NCBI RefSeq assembly: GCF_002803155.1
Contig: NZ_NNBP01000011.1
Span: 186,001-250,000 of the forward strand
Source of the DNA: Streptomyces sp. CB02959
GTDB lineage: Bacteria > Actinomycetota > Actinomycetes > Streptomycetales > Streptomycetaceae
Direction: 5' to 3'
DNA length: 64,000 nt
Each line of letters begins with the position of its first letter. The stretch's first letter is position 1. The position numbers were made by a program, and so were the translations under genes. Shown in pieces: positions 1 to 8,539 of the stretch. Under the pieces are notes generated by a model that had not been told where the DNA came from, did not search any database, and saw only the letters and a list, made by a program, of their open reading frames with translations.

Positions 1-3000
1 CCGGTCGAGGGTGTGCTTCCCGTCCTTCTCCTGCTGGGCGGTGTCGCTGTCGCCGCGGTCCTTCGGGTCCGAGTAGGGGTGATCGGCGTTGCTCTTGGAG
101 TCGGACTTCGCGTCGTTCGAGCCTTCGCCCTGGGTCTCCTTGCCCTTCTGCTTGTCGTCCTGCTGGCCGTCCTGCTTGTCGTCGGCCTTGGGGGTGTCCT
201 TGGTGGAGTCCTTCGTGTCGTTCTGGTTGTCCTTGGGGGCGGGGCCCGCGGCGTCCTTGTGGTCGGTGCCGGTGTCGTGCTTGCCGGTGCCCTTGTCGTC
301 CGCCGTCGGCCCGGTCTTGTTGCCGTCGTTCTTCGAGTCCGTGGTGGACGTGCTCGTCTGGTCGTGGTCCGGCGTGGTGGAACCGTGCCCGTTGCCGTCC
401 GACTGCCCGGCGTGCGGCTGGCTGTCGACGTCCATGGGCGTGCCGGAGCCGGACTGCCCGTCGTGTCCGGTGCCGTGTTCCCCGGTCGGCGGGCCGTGTT
501 GCGACGGCGGTTGGTGCGCCGGGGAGTCGACGTTCATGGAGTCGTCGAGGTTCAGGGCGTTGAGGTGGTCCGGAAGGCTGCCGGACAAGGTCTGGGGCGG
601 CGACGGGGTGTTGTTCTGGCCGTTGCCGACCGACTGCTGGCCCGACCGGCCGTCGTCGTCCACCTCCATCTTGGTGCGCTTGTGCGGGTCGGAGTCGGAA
701 ACGGGATCGGCGGTCCGGCCGTCGTGCGAGGGCTGGTCCTCGGCCTTGCGCTTCGCCGAGGGGTCACTGGCCTCCGGCTGGTCGCCCTTCGGCTGGTCGC
801 TCTTCGGGTGGTCCGCGCCGGGTGCGTCGTGCGTCGAAGCGCCGTCGTGCGAACCGTTGTCGGACTGGCTGTACGAGCTGTCGGAGTCCGAGTCGTGGGA
901 CGGGTCCGGAGCCTGGTGCAGGGGGTTCCGGTCGGCGTCCAGCGGGATGTAGAAGACGTCCGTGGCGCCGTCGGTGTTGATGGGCTGGTGGCTGACCTCG
1001 CCGCTCTGGGTGTCGACCCAGACGACCTTCCCGTCGTGGTTGACCGCGTTGAACGCGTGGCCGCCGCCGTCCGCCCAGTTGACCTGGACGATCGCGGAGG
1101 AGCCCGGCCCGGCGTTCAGGAGGTCCTGGGCGATCGCGTGGTGACCGTCCGGGCTGGTGCCGGCGTAGGAGTGCGACGCCCCGGCCCAGTCGATGATGTT
1201 CTCGTTGGCCTTGTTCTCCGGCGACCAGCGGTCGGGCGTCCCGTCGGGGTTGACGTCGGGCGTGCGTGGTGCGGACACCTGGGGGTTGCCGTACCAGGTC
1301 TCCAGGAACGAACGGCTGCAGTCGGCGCAGTTGTTGGAACGGCCCGGCACGTCGGTGCCGCCGTCGTTCTGCAACTTGGCCCAGTCGCCGGTCGGGTCCG
1401 GGAAGCGTTGCGGAGTGCCGTCGTCGTTGCGCGGGACGGAGTTCTCCAACGCCTGCTGGTCGGCGGCGTGCGGCGGCTCCAGCCCGCCGGGTGCCTCCTG
1501 GATGCCGGAGCGGATCTCGTCCAGGCTCGGACGGTCGTCGTGCTTGTCCGTACCGTCGGAGTCCGGCTGGTCACCGTGCTCCGACTGGTCCGGGTGGTCC
1601 GATTCCTGGGACTGGTCCGGGTGGTCCTTCTGGTCGGAGTGGTCGGACTGGTCCGACTCGGGGGAGTTCTCCGAGTGGTCCGGCTCCGGGGAGTGGTCCG
1701 GTTGCTCGTCCTTGGCGGGGCCGCTCTCCTCGTTCTTGTCGTTCTTGTCGTTCTTGTCCGGTGTCTGGTCGCCCTCGGGCTTGGGGGCGTCCTCGGGCTT
1801 CGGGTCGCTGTCGGACTTGCCGTCGGACTTGTCGTCGGACTCGTGGCCGTCGTCCTTCGGGCTGCCGTCCGCCTTGGGGTCGGCGTTCTTGTCGGGGCCG
1901 TCGTCCTTGGGCTGGGCGTTCTTGTCGGGGCCGTCGTCGGCCTTCGGGTGATTGTCCTCGGCGTTCGGGGTGTCGTCGGTCTTGGAGGTCTTGTCCTCGG
2001 GCTTCGGAGCGTCGCCTTCCGGCGTGGGGGTCTCGTCGGCCTTCGGGGGGTTGGTCTCCGACTTGGGACCGTTGTCCTTGGGACCGTCGTCAGGAGTGGG
2101 CGTGTTGGCGTCGGTCTTCGGGGGGTTGTGGGACTGCTGGCCCCCGTCGGGCGTCTGGTCGTGGGCGGGCTTCGGCGTGTTGTCGGCCGTCGGCGCGTCG
2201 TGGTCCGACGCGGACGAGGGGTTCGGCTTGGCAGACGCCGGCGGACCGTCATGGGCCTGCGGCGGCTGCTGCGCGGGCCGGGACGGGCGCGCAGACGGCT
2301 GGCCGTCCTGCGGCCGCTCGGTGCGCGGCGACGGGTCGGGCCGGGGAGTCGTGGGCCGCGGGCGTGAACTCTGGCCGGCCTGCGGGGTGTTCCGCGGATC
2401 GCTGCCAGGGGTGTGCCGCGAGGGCGCGCCACCGCTGCCTGCGGACGTGCCGGAGGACCGCGGCGGCGTTGCGGAGCCGTGACCGCCGGCCGTGGGGGCG
2501 CCCGTGGGCGGCACGCCGCCGCCCATCATCATGCCGGGGGGCGGAGCGTGCTGGCCGGACGACGAGGGCGTGCCGGTCGGACCCGACGTGCCCGGTGCGT
2601 CGCCGCCGGACGGCCCCGTCTGCGTGAGGCCGGAGGGCGGCGGCGGGGCCAGGGTCGCGCTCTCCGTCTCCACGGTGACCGGGCCGCCCTCGTCCGGGCG
2701 GTGCGGCGCGGGCTGGTGCGGCACACCGGAGGAGGAACCGGAGGAACCGGAGGAACCGTGACCCGACGAGCCCGCGTGCGGCACGCCGCCGGTCGGCACA
2801 CCGCCGCCCGTCGGCATGGCACCCCGACCGCTCCCGCTGCCGCTGTCGTTCTGCGTCGAGGAGTGGTCCGGAGCGGACGACGGGGAGGAGGCGTGGTCCT
2901 GACCCGGGGAGGACTGCGGGCCGTGCGCCTCAGGACGGCCTCCGGAGTCCGGGGACGCCGAGTGCGAGGAGTCGGGGGTGGGCCCCGAGTCCGGCGTCGG

Positions 3001-5079
3001 AGCTGACGTCGGAGTGGCCGAGGGAGCGTGCTGCTGCGGCGGGTTGCCCTCGTGCGCCGGGCTGGTGGCACCGCCGCCGTGCTGCTGCGGCGTCGTGTCG
3101 CGGGGTTCCGGGGCGGGGTTGTGGTCTTGTGCTGGGCCGCCCTGGTGTTGCGGGGTGGGGCTGTGGTCTTGCGCCGGTCCGCCCTGTTGCTGCGGGGTGG
3201 GGCTGTGGTCTTGTGCTGGCCCGCCCTGCTGTTGGGGCGTGGGGTTGTGGTCTTGTGCCGGTCCGCCTTGTTGCTGCGGGGTGGGGTTGTGGTCTTGTGC
3301 CGGTCCGCCTTGTTGCTGCGGGGTGGGGCTGTGGTCTTGTGCTGGCCCGCCCTGCTGTTGGGGCGTGGGGTTGTGGTCTTGTGCCGGTCCGCCTTGTTGC
3401 TGCGGGCCGGGGTTGTGGTCTTGTGCCGGTCCGCCCTGTTGCTGCGGGGTAGGGCTGTGGTCTTGTGCTGGGCCGCCCTGCTGTTGCGGGGTAGGGCTGT
3501 GTTCTTGCGCCGGGCCGTCGTGCTGCTGCGGGGTGGGGCTGTGGTCCTGCGCCGGGTCGCCGGTGTTGAAGGGGGTCGGGGCGGGACCGTTGTCGTGCGG
3601 AGCGGGTGTCGTCGGACCCGAGGAGTCCGGCGTGGGGGAGTTGCCCGGCGCAGGAGGCGGCGTCGAACCGGAGCCGTGGTCGGTGCCGGGCCCGGGGCCG
3701 TGGTCGGTCCCCTGCCCGCCGATTCCCTGGGCGGGGCCGTCGTGCGTGGGCGGCGTGGGCGCAGGGGTGGGGTCCGGGGAAGGCGTCTGTGCCTGCGTGG
3801 TGCCCGGAGGCGGCGTGTGCGAGGCGCCGGGCGGCGGGGCGTCGGCGTTCTGCGGTGTCGACTGGGACTCCCGGTACCCCTCGTCGAAGGGCGTCAGCCG
3901 GCTGGGCGGCGGCGTGTCGGAGTTCATCGGCCGGGGCGGGGTGCCGCCGTTGGTCGAGTGGTCACCGGTTCCACCGGTGGGCGAACTGCCTTCGTGCGTA
4001 ACGGGGTTCGGGGAACCACCGGTGTTGCCGCTGCCGCCGGTGGAGTCGCCGGCACCGACCGACAGGGAGTCGTGCGGCGCGGGGCCGCCGTTCGAGGGGC
4101 CGCCCGTTGGGGAGCCACCGGTCGAACCGCCGGTGGAGCCGCCGGTCGAGCCGCCGCCCGTCGAGGTGTGCCCGCCCGGTGATGCGCCTCCGCCGCCCCC
4201 TGACGACGTGCCGCCACCGGAGGACGTTCCGCCGCCGGACGAGGATCCGCCGTCACCCGACGAGCTCGTGCTCTCGGAACCGCCGCTCCCGCTTCCGGAC
4301 TCGTGTCCCGAGTCCCCGCCGGAGTTGTGGCCCGCGGCCGAGTCCAGGCCGTTGCGGACGTGGTGGCCGGCCTTGGCACCGGCGCCGTCACGGAGCGACT
4401 CGGTGAACGTCTGCCCCGAGTTCTCCAGCGCGTTGCTGCCTTCCTCAACGCCCTTGTTGAGGGTGCGGCCGGCGTCGAAGCCGTCCTGCGCGCCGAAGCT
4501 CATGTTCACGGACTGCGTGATGACGTCGGAGATCATGGCCTGGAGCGCCGAAACGGCGGGCTCCTTGGCGGTCTCCAGGGCCGCGTCGAGGACCTGCTTC
4601 GCGGCTTCCTTGATGATCTTCCGCACGATCGCGCGGGTCGCCGCGGTGGCCGCCGCCACGCCTATCTCCGATAGGCCGAAGGTGAACGGTGCCGCGGCTT
4701 GGGCCGCGATGATCTCTGCCGCGAGGATCGCCAATTGGACGATCACCGCGACTTTCATGCCGATGACGAGGCCGGCGGCGATGTCCAGGGCGACGGCGAT
4801 GGTCTCCGCGGCGGTCCGGGCGTCGGAGAAGTATCCGGAACCGGAACCACCGGTGAACTTCTCCCAGGTGGTGTTGAAGCCCTCGATCGAGTCGCCGGAA
4901 TTCTGCGACACCACGTTGCCGGCCGCAGTGACGCCCCGTTGCTGGAGCTCCTCGACCCCGGAAGCGAAGTTCCGCCACTCCTGGGCGGATTCTCGCAGTT
5001 TGTCTTCGTCTGCCGTGGGCCAGTTGAACCCCAGCATTTCAAGGACCCACTCAAGTGCGTCCGGCAGCATTAGCGACAC
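1..5079 (-). CDS. Polymorphic toxin with papain-fold (Tox-PL) domain, C-terminal end outside window
   Basis: The reading frame is open from about 5079 to the left edge, so at least 1,690 residues are present and the stop lies outside. The first 180 residues begin MLPDALEWVLEM and hold a helical region with a long hydrophobic stretch, as in Streptomyces WXG100-linked toxins. Then comes a huge Gly/Ser/Pro/Gln/Asp/Lys-rich linker. Around residues 1210-1375 is a Tox-PL (papain-like, deamidase or peptidase type) domain: NNCADCSRSF with likely nucleophile Cys1248, GGGHAFNAV with His1338, and VWVDTQSG with Asp1353 (numbering from the ATG at 5070). A second disordered tail of over 350 residues follows. 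Either the ATG at 5070 or the GTG at 5079 could be the start; the GTG has a G-rich Shine-Dalgarno about 8 bases upstream. The WXG100-like gene lies just upstream on the same strand, suggesting type VII (ESX) export. Function in the target is inferred from the domain family only. No immunity gene is visible on the side seen here. Confidence 0.85.
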   Translation of the reverse strand, partial: MSLMLPDALEWVLEMLGFNWPTADEDKLRESAQEWRNFASGVEELQQRGVTAAGNVVSQNSGDSIEGFNTTWEKFTGGSGSGYFSDARTAAETIAVALDIAAGLVIGMKVAVIVQLAILAAEIIAAQAAAPFTFGLSEIGVAAATAATRAIVRKIIKEAAKQVLDAALETAKEPAVSALQAMISDVITQSVNMSFGAQDGFDAGRTLNKGVEEGSNALENSGQTFTESLRDGAGAKAGHHVRNGLDSAAGHNSGGDSGHESGSGSGGSESTSSSGDGGSSSGGGTSSGGGTSSGGGGGASPGGHTSTGGGSTGGSTGGSTGGSPTGGPSNGGPAPHDSLSVGAGDSTGGSGNTGGSPNPVTHEGSSPTGGTGDHSTNGGTPPRPMNSDTPPPSRLTPFDEGYRESQSTPQNADAPPPGASHTPPPGTTQAQTPSPDPTPAPTPPTHDGPAQGIGGQGTDHGPGPGTDHGSGSTPPPAPGNSPTPDSSGPTTPAPHDNGPAPTPFNTGDPAQDHSPTPQQHDGPAQEHSPTPQQQGGPAQDHSPTPQQQGGPAQDHNPGPQQQGGPAQDHNPTPQQQGGPAQDHSPTPQQQGGPAQDHNPTPQQQGGPAQDHNPTPQQQGGPAQDHSPTPQQQGGPAQDHSPTPQHQGGPAQDHNPAPEPRDTTPQQHGGGATSPAHEGNPPQQHAPSATPTSAPTPDSGPTPDSSHSASPDSGGRPEAHGPQSSPGQDHASSPSSAPDHSSTQNDSGSGSGRGAMPTGGGVPTGGVPHAGSSGHGSSGSSGSSSGVPHQPAPHRPDEGGPVTVETESATLAPPPPSGLTQTGPSGGDAPGTSGPTGTPSSSGQHAPPPGMMMGGGVPPTGAPTAGGHGSATPPRSSGTSAGSGGAPSRHTPGSDPRNTPQAGQSSRPRPTTPRPDPSPRTERPQDGQPSARPSRPAQQPPQAHDGPPASAKPNPSSASDHDAPTADNTPKPAHDQTPDGGQQSHNPPKTDANTPTPDDGPKDNGPKSETNPPKADETPTPEGDAPKPEDKTSKTDDTPNAEDNHPKADDGPDKNAQPKDDGPDKNADPKADGSPKDDGHESDDKSDGKSDSDPKPEDAPKPEGDQTPDKNDKNDKNEESGPAKDEQPDHSPEPDHSENSPESDQSDHSDQKDHPDQSQESDHPDQSEHGDQPDSDGTDKHDDRPSLDEIRSGIQEAPGGLEPPHAADQQALENSVPRNDDGTPQRFPDPTGDWAKLQNDGGTDVPGRSNNCADCSRSFLETWYGNPQVSAPRTPDVNPDGTPDRWSPENKANENIIDWAGASHSYAGTSPDGHHAIAQDLLNAGPGSSAIVQVNWADGGGHAFNAVNHDGKVVWVDTQSGEVSHQPINTDGATDVFYIPLDADRNPLHQAPDPSHDSDSDSSYSQSDNGSHDGASTHDAPGADHPKSDQPKGDQPEASDPSAKRKAEDQPSHDGRTADPVSDSDPHKRTKMEVDDDGRSGQQSVGNGQNNTPSPPQTLSGSLPDHLNALNLDDSMNVDSPAHQPPSQHGPPTGEHGTGHDGQSGSGTPMDVDSQPHAGQSDGNGHGSTTPDHDQTSTSTTDSKNDGNKTGPTADDKGTGKHDTGTDHKDAAGPAPKDNQNDTKDSTKDTPKADDKQDGQQDDKQKGKETQGEGSNDAKSDSKSNADHPYSDPKDRGDSDTAQQEKDGKHTLDR
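3118..3560 (-). repeat. 42-bp tandem repeat encoding a Pro/Gln/His-rich 14-residue unit
   Basis: Ten or so head-to-tail units of 42 bp inside the toxin linker each encode a variant of GGPAQDHSPTPQQQ. Units alternate between HSPTP and HNPTP or HNPGP, and the unit length keeps the toxin frame. Nucleotide identity between units is very high, so copy number may vary between strains or be misassembled. The likely role is a flexible, extended linker between the export region and the toxic domain. Confidence 0.85.
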
Positions 5080-5267
5080 GACTGGGTTCCCCCGGCAGTT
5101 TCTAGGTCACATGTGTACGGATGGGGGTGAGATATGGCGAGAGGTAAGGAAGGAGACATGGACCGGCCAAAGTGGGTGGGGGCGGGGGTGGGGGTGGGTG
5201 GGCGTAGAGCGGGAGTGCCCGGCGGAAGGGGGAACGTAGGGGTGGGAGGGGTCCGTTGAGCCGTCCG

Positions 5268-5648
5268 TCAGAGGTTGGGGCTCTTGAGGCGGCCGACCGC
5301 CTGGCTCTCCGTCTGGGCTTCCGTGAGGTGTCGCTGCATCAACGAGTCGTTGAACTCTTCGTCGGCCTCGTGGTTCTTCGCCATGTTGGTCAACCCGCCG
5401 CCGATTTCCTGGAGCTTGTTGGCCAGGTGCCCCATGGATTCGTACATTCCGTCCCGCAGGCCCTCGTAGACGATGCCGAACTTCTCGCCCAGGTCGTCGT
5501 CCCCCCAGGGGGGTGTGTCCGTGCCCTCCAGGGAGGTCAGCGCACTCTCCAGCTTGTCGACAAGGCTCTGGTAGTCCTTGCCGATCTGGTCGAAGTCGCT
5601 GCCGCCCGTGCGTAGTGACGGCACGTCAGCCTTGAAGCTGTCTCCCAC
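5268..5648 (-). CDS. WXG100-like small protein, probable partner of the downstream toxin
   Basis: A 126-residue acidic helical protein lies 189 bases upstream of the toxin start on the same strand. Near the middle it has PPWGDDDLGEKF, a Trp-Gly turn between two predicted helices, followed by a second long helix ending in NHEADEEFNDSLMQRHL. This fits the helix-turn-helix fold of ESX/WXG100 proteins, and about 100-130 residues is the usual size. The GTG at 5648 is chosen because AGGGA sits 6 bases upstream; the open frame runs further upstream, but that part is not like protein. In Streptomyces, such genes commonly sit next to long toxins with MLPDxLxW-type N-termini. It may act as export chaperone or co-substrate; that role is inferred from context. 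Confidence 0.75.
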   Translation of the reverse strand: MGDSFKADVPSLRTGGSDFDQIGKDYQSLVDKLESALTSLEGTDTPPWGDDDLGEKFGIVYEGLRDGMYESMGHLANKLQEIGGGLTNMAKNHEADEEFNDSLMQRHLTEAQTESQAVGRLKSPNL

Positions 5649-5980
5649 CGAGTTCCCTACATCTCTCGCGTGAATGTGACTGCGCGCCACAATGGTGATG
5701 GAAAGTTTAATCACTTGAGCTGGACAAACCTCAAGAATGTCTTTGCAACAGCTTTGTTGCAGAGCCTGCGGGGCGCTGGACCGGGTAGCGGCTTGCGCCC
5801 GTGCCGATGGTGTGCTCTCGCGCTGCCCGACTCGTCCATCCCGCCCGGGTCCGTCCCCGCCTTCTCCGTTCCGGCGGCACGATCTGAACGTCCGCTGAAC
5901 AATCGGCGGCCGGTGGATCCCCGGCACCCCTCCGGTCATCTGGCACACCGACCGGTGAGTTCCACCAGGGAGGATGGTCC
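5649..5980. other. Divergent intergenic region between WXG100-like and GT39 genes
   Basis: No gene is supported here. The part near 5700 is much richer in A and T than its surroundings, as expected for a promoter of the leftward toxin operon. An inverted repeat with 7-base perfect arms (TGCAACA and TGTTGCA, 4-base spacer) lies at 5744-5761 and could be an operator. No regulator gene is adjacent. Confidence 0.35.
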
Positions 5981-8314
5981 ATGGCCAGCAGCACTTCAGC
6001 GGGGAGCGTGTCCGCGGGGGAGCACACGTCCTCAGCGGGAGACGCACCCTCGACGGGTGCGCCGACCGCGCCGACGAGCGTGACCGCGCCGACGAACATG
6101 ACTTCGGCGGCGGACACGCCCTCGGCTGCACACACACCGAACGGGCGGTCGGGCATCGGCCGGCTGCTCACACGCGGCAAGGCGGCGCGGCAGGACGCGG
6201 CGCCCCGGCCGGTGTACGCCCGCCTCGCGCTGCCGGCGATCCTCGTCCTGGCGGCGGTGCTGTTCGCCTGGGACATCCAGCACAGCGCGTTCCACGCGTT
6301 CTACGCGGAGACCGCGCGCAGCATGTCGGAGAGCTGGCACGGCTTCCTCTTCGGCTCCTTCGACCCCGGCAGCTCGATCACCATCGACAAGCTGCCGGGC
6401 TTCCTCTGGCCACAGGCGCTCTCCGTGCGGATCTTCGGTTTCCACCCGTGGGCACTGACCTTGCCCCAGGTGATCGAGGGCGTGCTCAGCGTCGCGGTCC
6501 TGTACCGCGCGGTCCGTCGCTGGGCGGGTGAGCAGGCAGCCCTGCTGGCGGCCGGCGCCTTCACACTCACCCCGGCCATCGCCGGGCTGTTCCGTACCCA
6601 GGTCGAGGACCCGGCGTTCACCCTCTGCGTCCTGCTGGCCGCCGACGCCACGCTGCGCGCGGCACGCCTGGCCCGGCTGCGCCCGCTGCTGGCGGCCGGT
6701 GTCTGGGTGGGGCTGAGCTTCCAGGCCAAGATGCTGGAGGCGTGGGCGGTACTCCCGGCGCTCGGCCTGCTGTACCTGCTCTCGGCCCCGACGGCGCTCC
6801 GGCGGCGGCTGGCGCACCTGTCCGTGGCGGGCGCGGTGTGCGTGGCGGTGTCGGCGTCGTGGGTGCTGCTGGTGACGTTCACCCCGGCCAAGGACCGCCC
6901 GTACGTCGACGGTACGACCAACAACTCCGCGATCAGCCAGGTGGTCGGCTACAACTTCCTCAACCGTTTCTCCAGTCTCGACGTCAGCGCCAAGGACACC
7001 GGAAGCGTCGCCGTGTCGACCATGGCCGGTACCGCCCCGGCCCCGCCCACCGGCCATTCCCGGCCCACCGCCGCACAGTGGGCCAAGATGTTCGCGCCGT
7101 CGCTGGTCTCGCAGATCGGCTGGCTGTACCCGGCCGCGGCGCTCGCCGCGGTGTGCGGACTGGTGTGGCGGCGCGGCCGGCCGCGGACGGATCCGCTGCG
7201 GGCCGGCTTCGTGCTGTGGGCGGTGTGGCTGGCCACGTACTTCCTGGTGTTCAGCGCCGGGGCGATCGGCGGCCATACGTACTACCTGGGGGTGGTGGCC
7301 GTTCCGCTGGCAGCGCTGTTCGGCGCCGGGACGGTGCAGTTCTGGCGTGCCTGGCTGCGCGGTGGGCGGGCCCGGGCGTGGGCGCTGCCGACGGTCGTGG
7401 GCGGCACGGTGGTCTGGTCGGCGGCGGTCGCGGAACTGTTCCCGACCTTCCTGCCGTGGTCGGCGCCGGTCGCGGTCACCCTGGGAGTGGGCGCACTGGT
7501 GCTGCTGGCCTGTGCCCGCCCGGGACTCCGCCGTCGCTCGCCGTTCCGCAACCTTTCGCCGTTCCGCAACCCCTCGGCATCCCGCAACCCCTCGCCATCC
7601 CGCGACCGGTCGGCCTCCGGAGCCGACGGTGCTGCGGTGCGGCGGCGGACCGCCGTGTTGGGGCTGGTCACGGGCCTCGTGGCGATGCTGCTGCCGTCCG
7701 CTGCCTGGGCGTCGTCGGTCCTCGATCCGACGTACGGCCACTCCGGCATGGGCTCGACCGGACCGGTGGCCCTACGGCATCGCCAGGCAGCCCACCGGAG
7801 CGCCGCCCCCAAGCCTGCCGCCGCACACCCCGGCCGTACGGACGCCCCGGCCACTCACCAGCCACGTCATCCCGACGACACGACGTCCGACAAGACCCCC
7901 GGGAAGTCCGCTGCGAAGCGCTCGGCGGAGTCCTCCGAGAAGACTTCTGAGAAGTCCTCCGAGACCTCGCTCAGCCCCGCCCAGCAGTGGATCCTCGACT
8001 ACACCCGGTCCCACCGGGGCGGTGCCCGGTTCCTCTTCGCCACCACCAGCTGGCGCACCGCTTCCCCCTACATCCTCCACGCCGGAGCCGCGGTGCTCCC
8101 CATGGGCGGCTTCACCGGCACCGCGCCCACGCCGACCGCCTCCGCGTTCCGCCGGCTCGTCGCCACCGGCCGGCTGCGCTACGTCGTACTCGGTGGTCCG
8201 GCGACCGGCCCCGGCCGCGCCATCGGCCCGTGGGTACGCGCCCACTGCGACCGCGTGCCGGGCCAGGAGTACCGGCTCTACCAGTGCTCGCCGGAGTCCG
8301 CCGCGCCGCGGTAG
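5981..8314 (+). CDS. GT39-type (ArnT/PMT-like) polyprenyl-phosphate-dependent membrane glycosyltransferase
   Basis: This 777-residue integral membrane protein belongs to the PMT/ArnT-like GT39 group of actinobacteria, which transfer a sugar from a polyprenyl-phosphate carrier at the outer face of the membrane. After an Ala/Thr/Ser-rich cytoplasmic stretch of about 70 residues comes the first membrane helix and the family signature HAFYAETARSMSESWHGF followed by FDPGSSITIDKLPG, the loop that normally carries the catalytic acid. About 10 hydrophobic helices follow. A Ser/Lys-rich segment at about 620-660 separates them from a C-terminal extracytoplasmic domain with VLPMGGFTG, usual in Streptomyces members. 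AGGGAGGA lies 7 bases before the ATG. It is probably monocistronic. The acceptor and the sugar cannot be told from sequence. Confidence 0.88.
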   Translation: MASSTSAGSVSAGEHTSSAGDAPSTGAPTAPTSVTAPTNMTSAADTPSAAHTPNGRSGIGRLLTRGKAARQDAAPRPVYARLALPAILVLAAVLFAWDIQHSAFHAFYAETARSMSESWHGFLFGSFDPGSSITIDKLPGFLWPQALSVRIFGFHPWALTLPQVIEGVLSVAVLYRAVRRWAGEQAALLAAGAFTLTPAIAGLFRTQVEDPAFTLCVLLAADATLRAARLARLRPLLAAGVWVGLSFQAKMLEAWAVLPALGLLYLLSAPTALRRRLAHLSVAGAVCVAVSASWVLLVTFTPAKDRPYVDGTTNNSAISQVVGYNFLNRFSSLDVSAKDTGSVAVSTMAGTAPAPPTGHSRPTAAQWAKMFAPSLVSQIGWLYPAAALAAVCGLVWRRGRPRTDPLRAGFVLWAVWLATYFLVFSAGAIGGHTYYLGVVAVPLAALFGAGTVQFWRAWLRGGRARAWALPTVVGGTVVWSAAVAELFPTFLPWSAPVAVTLGVGALVLLACARPGLRRRSPFRNLSPFRNPSASRNPSPSRDRSASGADGAAVRRRTAVLGLVTGLVAMLLPSAAWASSVLDPTYGHSGMGSTGPVALRHRQAAHRSAAPKPAAAHPGRTDAPATHQPRHPDDTTSDKTPGKSAAKRSAESSEKTSEKSSETSLSPAQQWILDYTRSHRGGARFLFATTSWRTASPYILHAGAAVLPMGGFTGTAPTPTASAFRRLVATGRLRYVVLGGPATGPGRAIGPWVRAHCDRVPGQEYRLYQCSPESAAPR

Positions 8315-8539
8315 ACCGAGGCCGACCGGCGGGTGTCGTCCGCGGCCGGCCCGTTCCGCCGCACCGGCGGGTCAGGGTTGCGTCAACGTCCGTGCGGTGC
8401 GGTCCGGTTCGTGATGGTGGGCGGTGACGATGCTCGCAGGGCTCGGAGGAGGAGTTCGCGCGCCGGCCGGCGACAGACCGCGGGGAAACGTTCCGCGCGG
8501 TGCCGTCCGGCGCGCCGTGGTGTGGAAGGGGAGCACGTC

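Noticed and set aside
13..2367. Very long rightward open frames opposite the toxin (Val/Leu/Arg/Gly-rich, up to 784 codons), and another at 2978-5239.
   Set aside because: They are mirror images of the repetitive leftward toxin gene: composition is a by-product of GC-rich codons, there is no ribosome site, and the leftward frame holds a recognisable catalytic domain with all residues in frame.
3118..3560. Regular direct repeats that might be a CRISPR array.
   Set aside because: Units are contiguous 42-bp coding repeats with no unique spacers, and no cas genes are near.
8333..8539. Upstream extension of the KdpD frame by 69 codons.
   Set aside because: Family homology starts at 8540 with a strong ribosome site; the upstream codons have no protein character.
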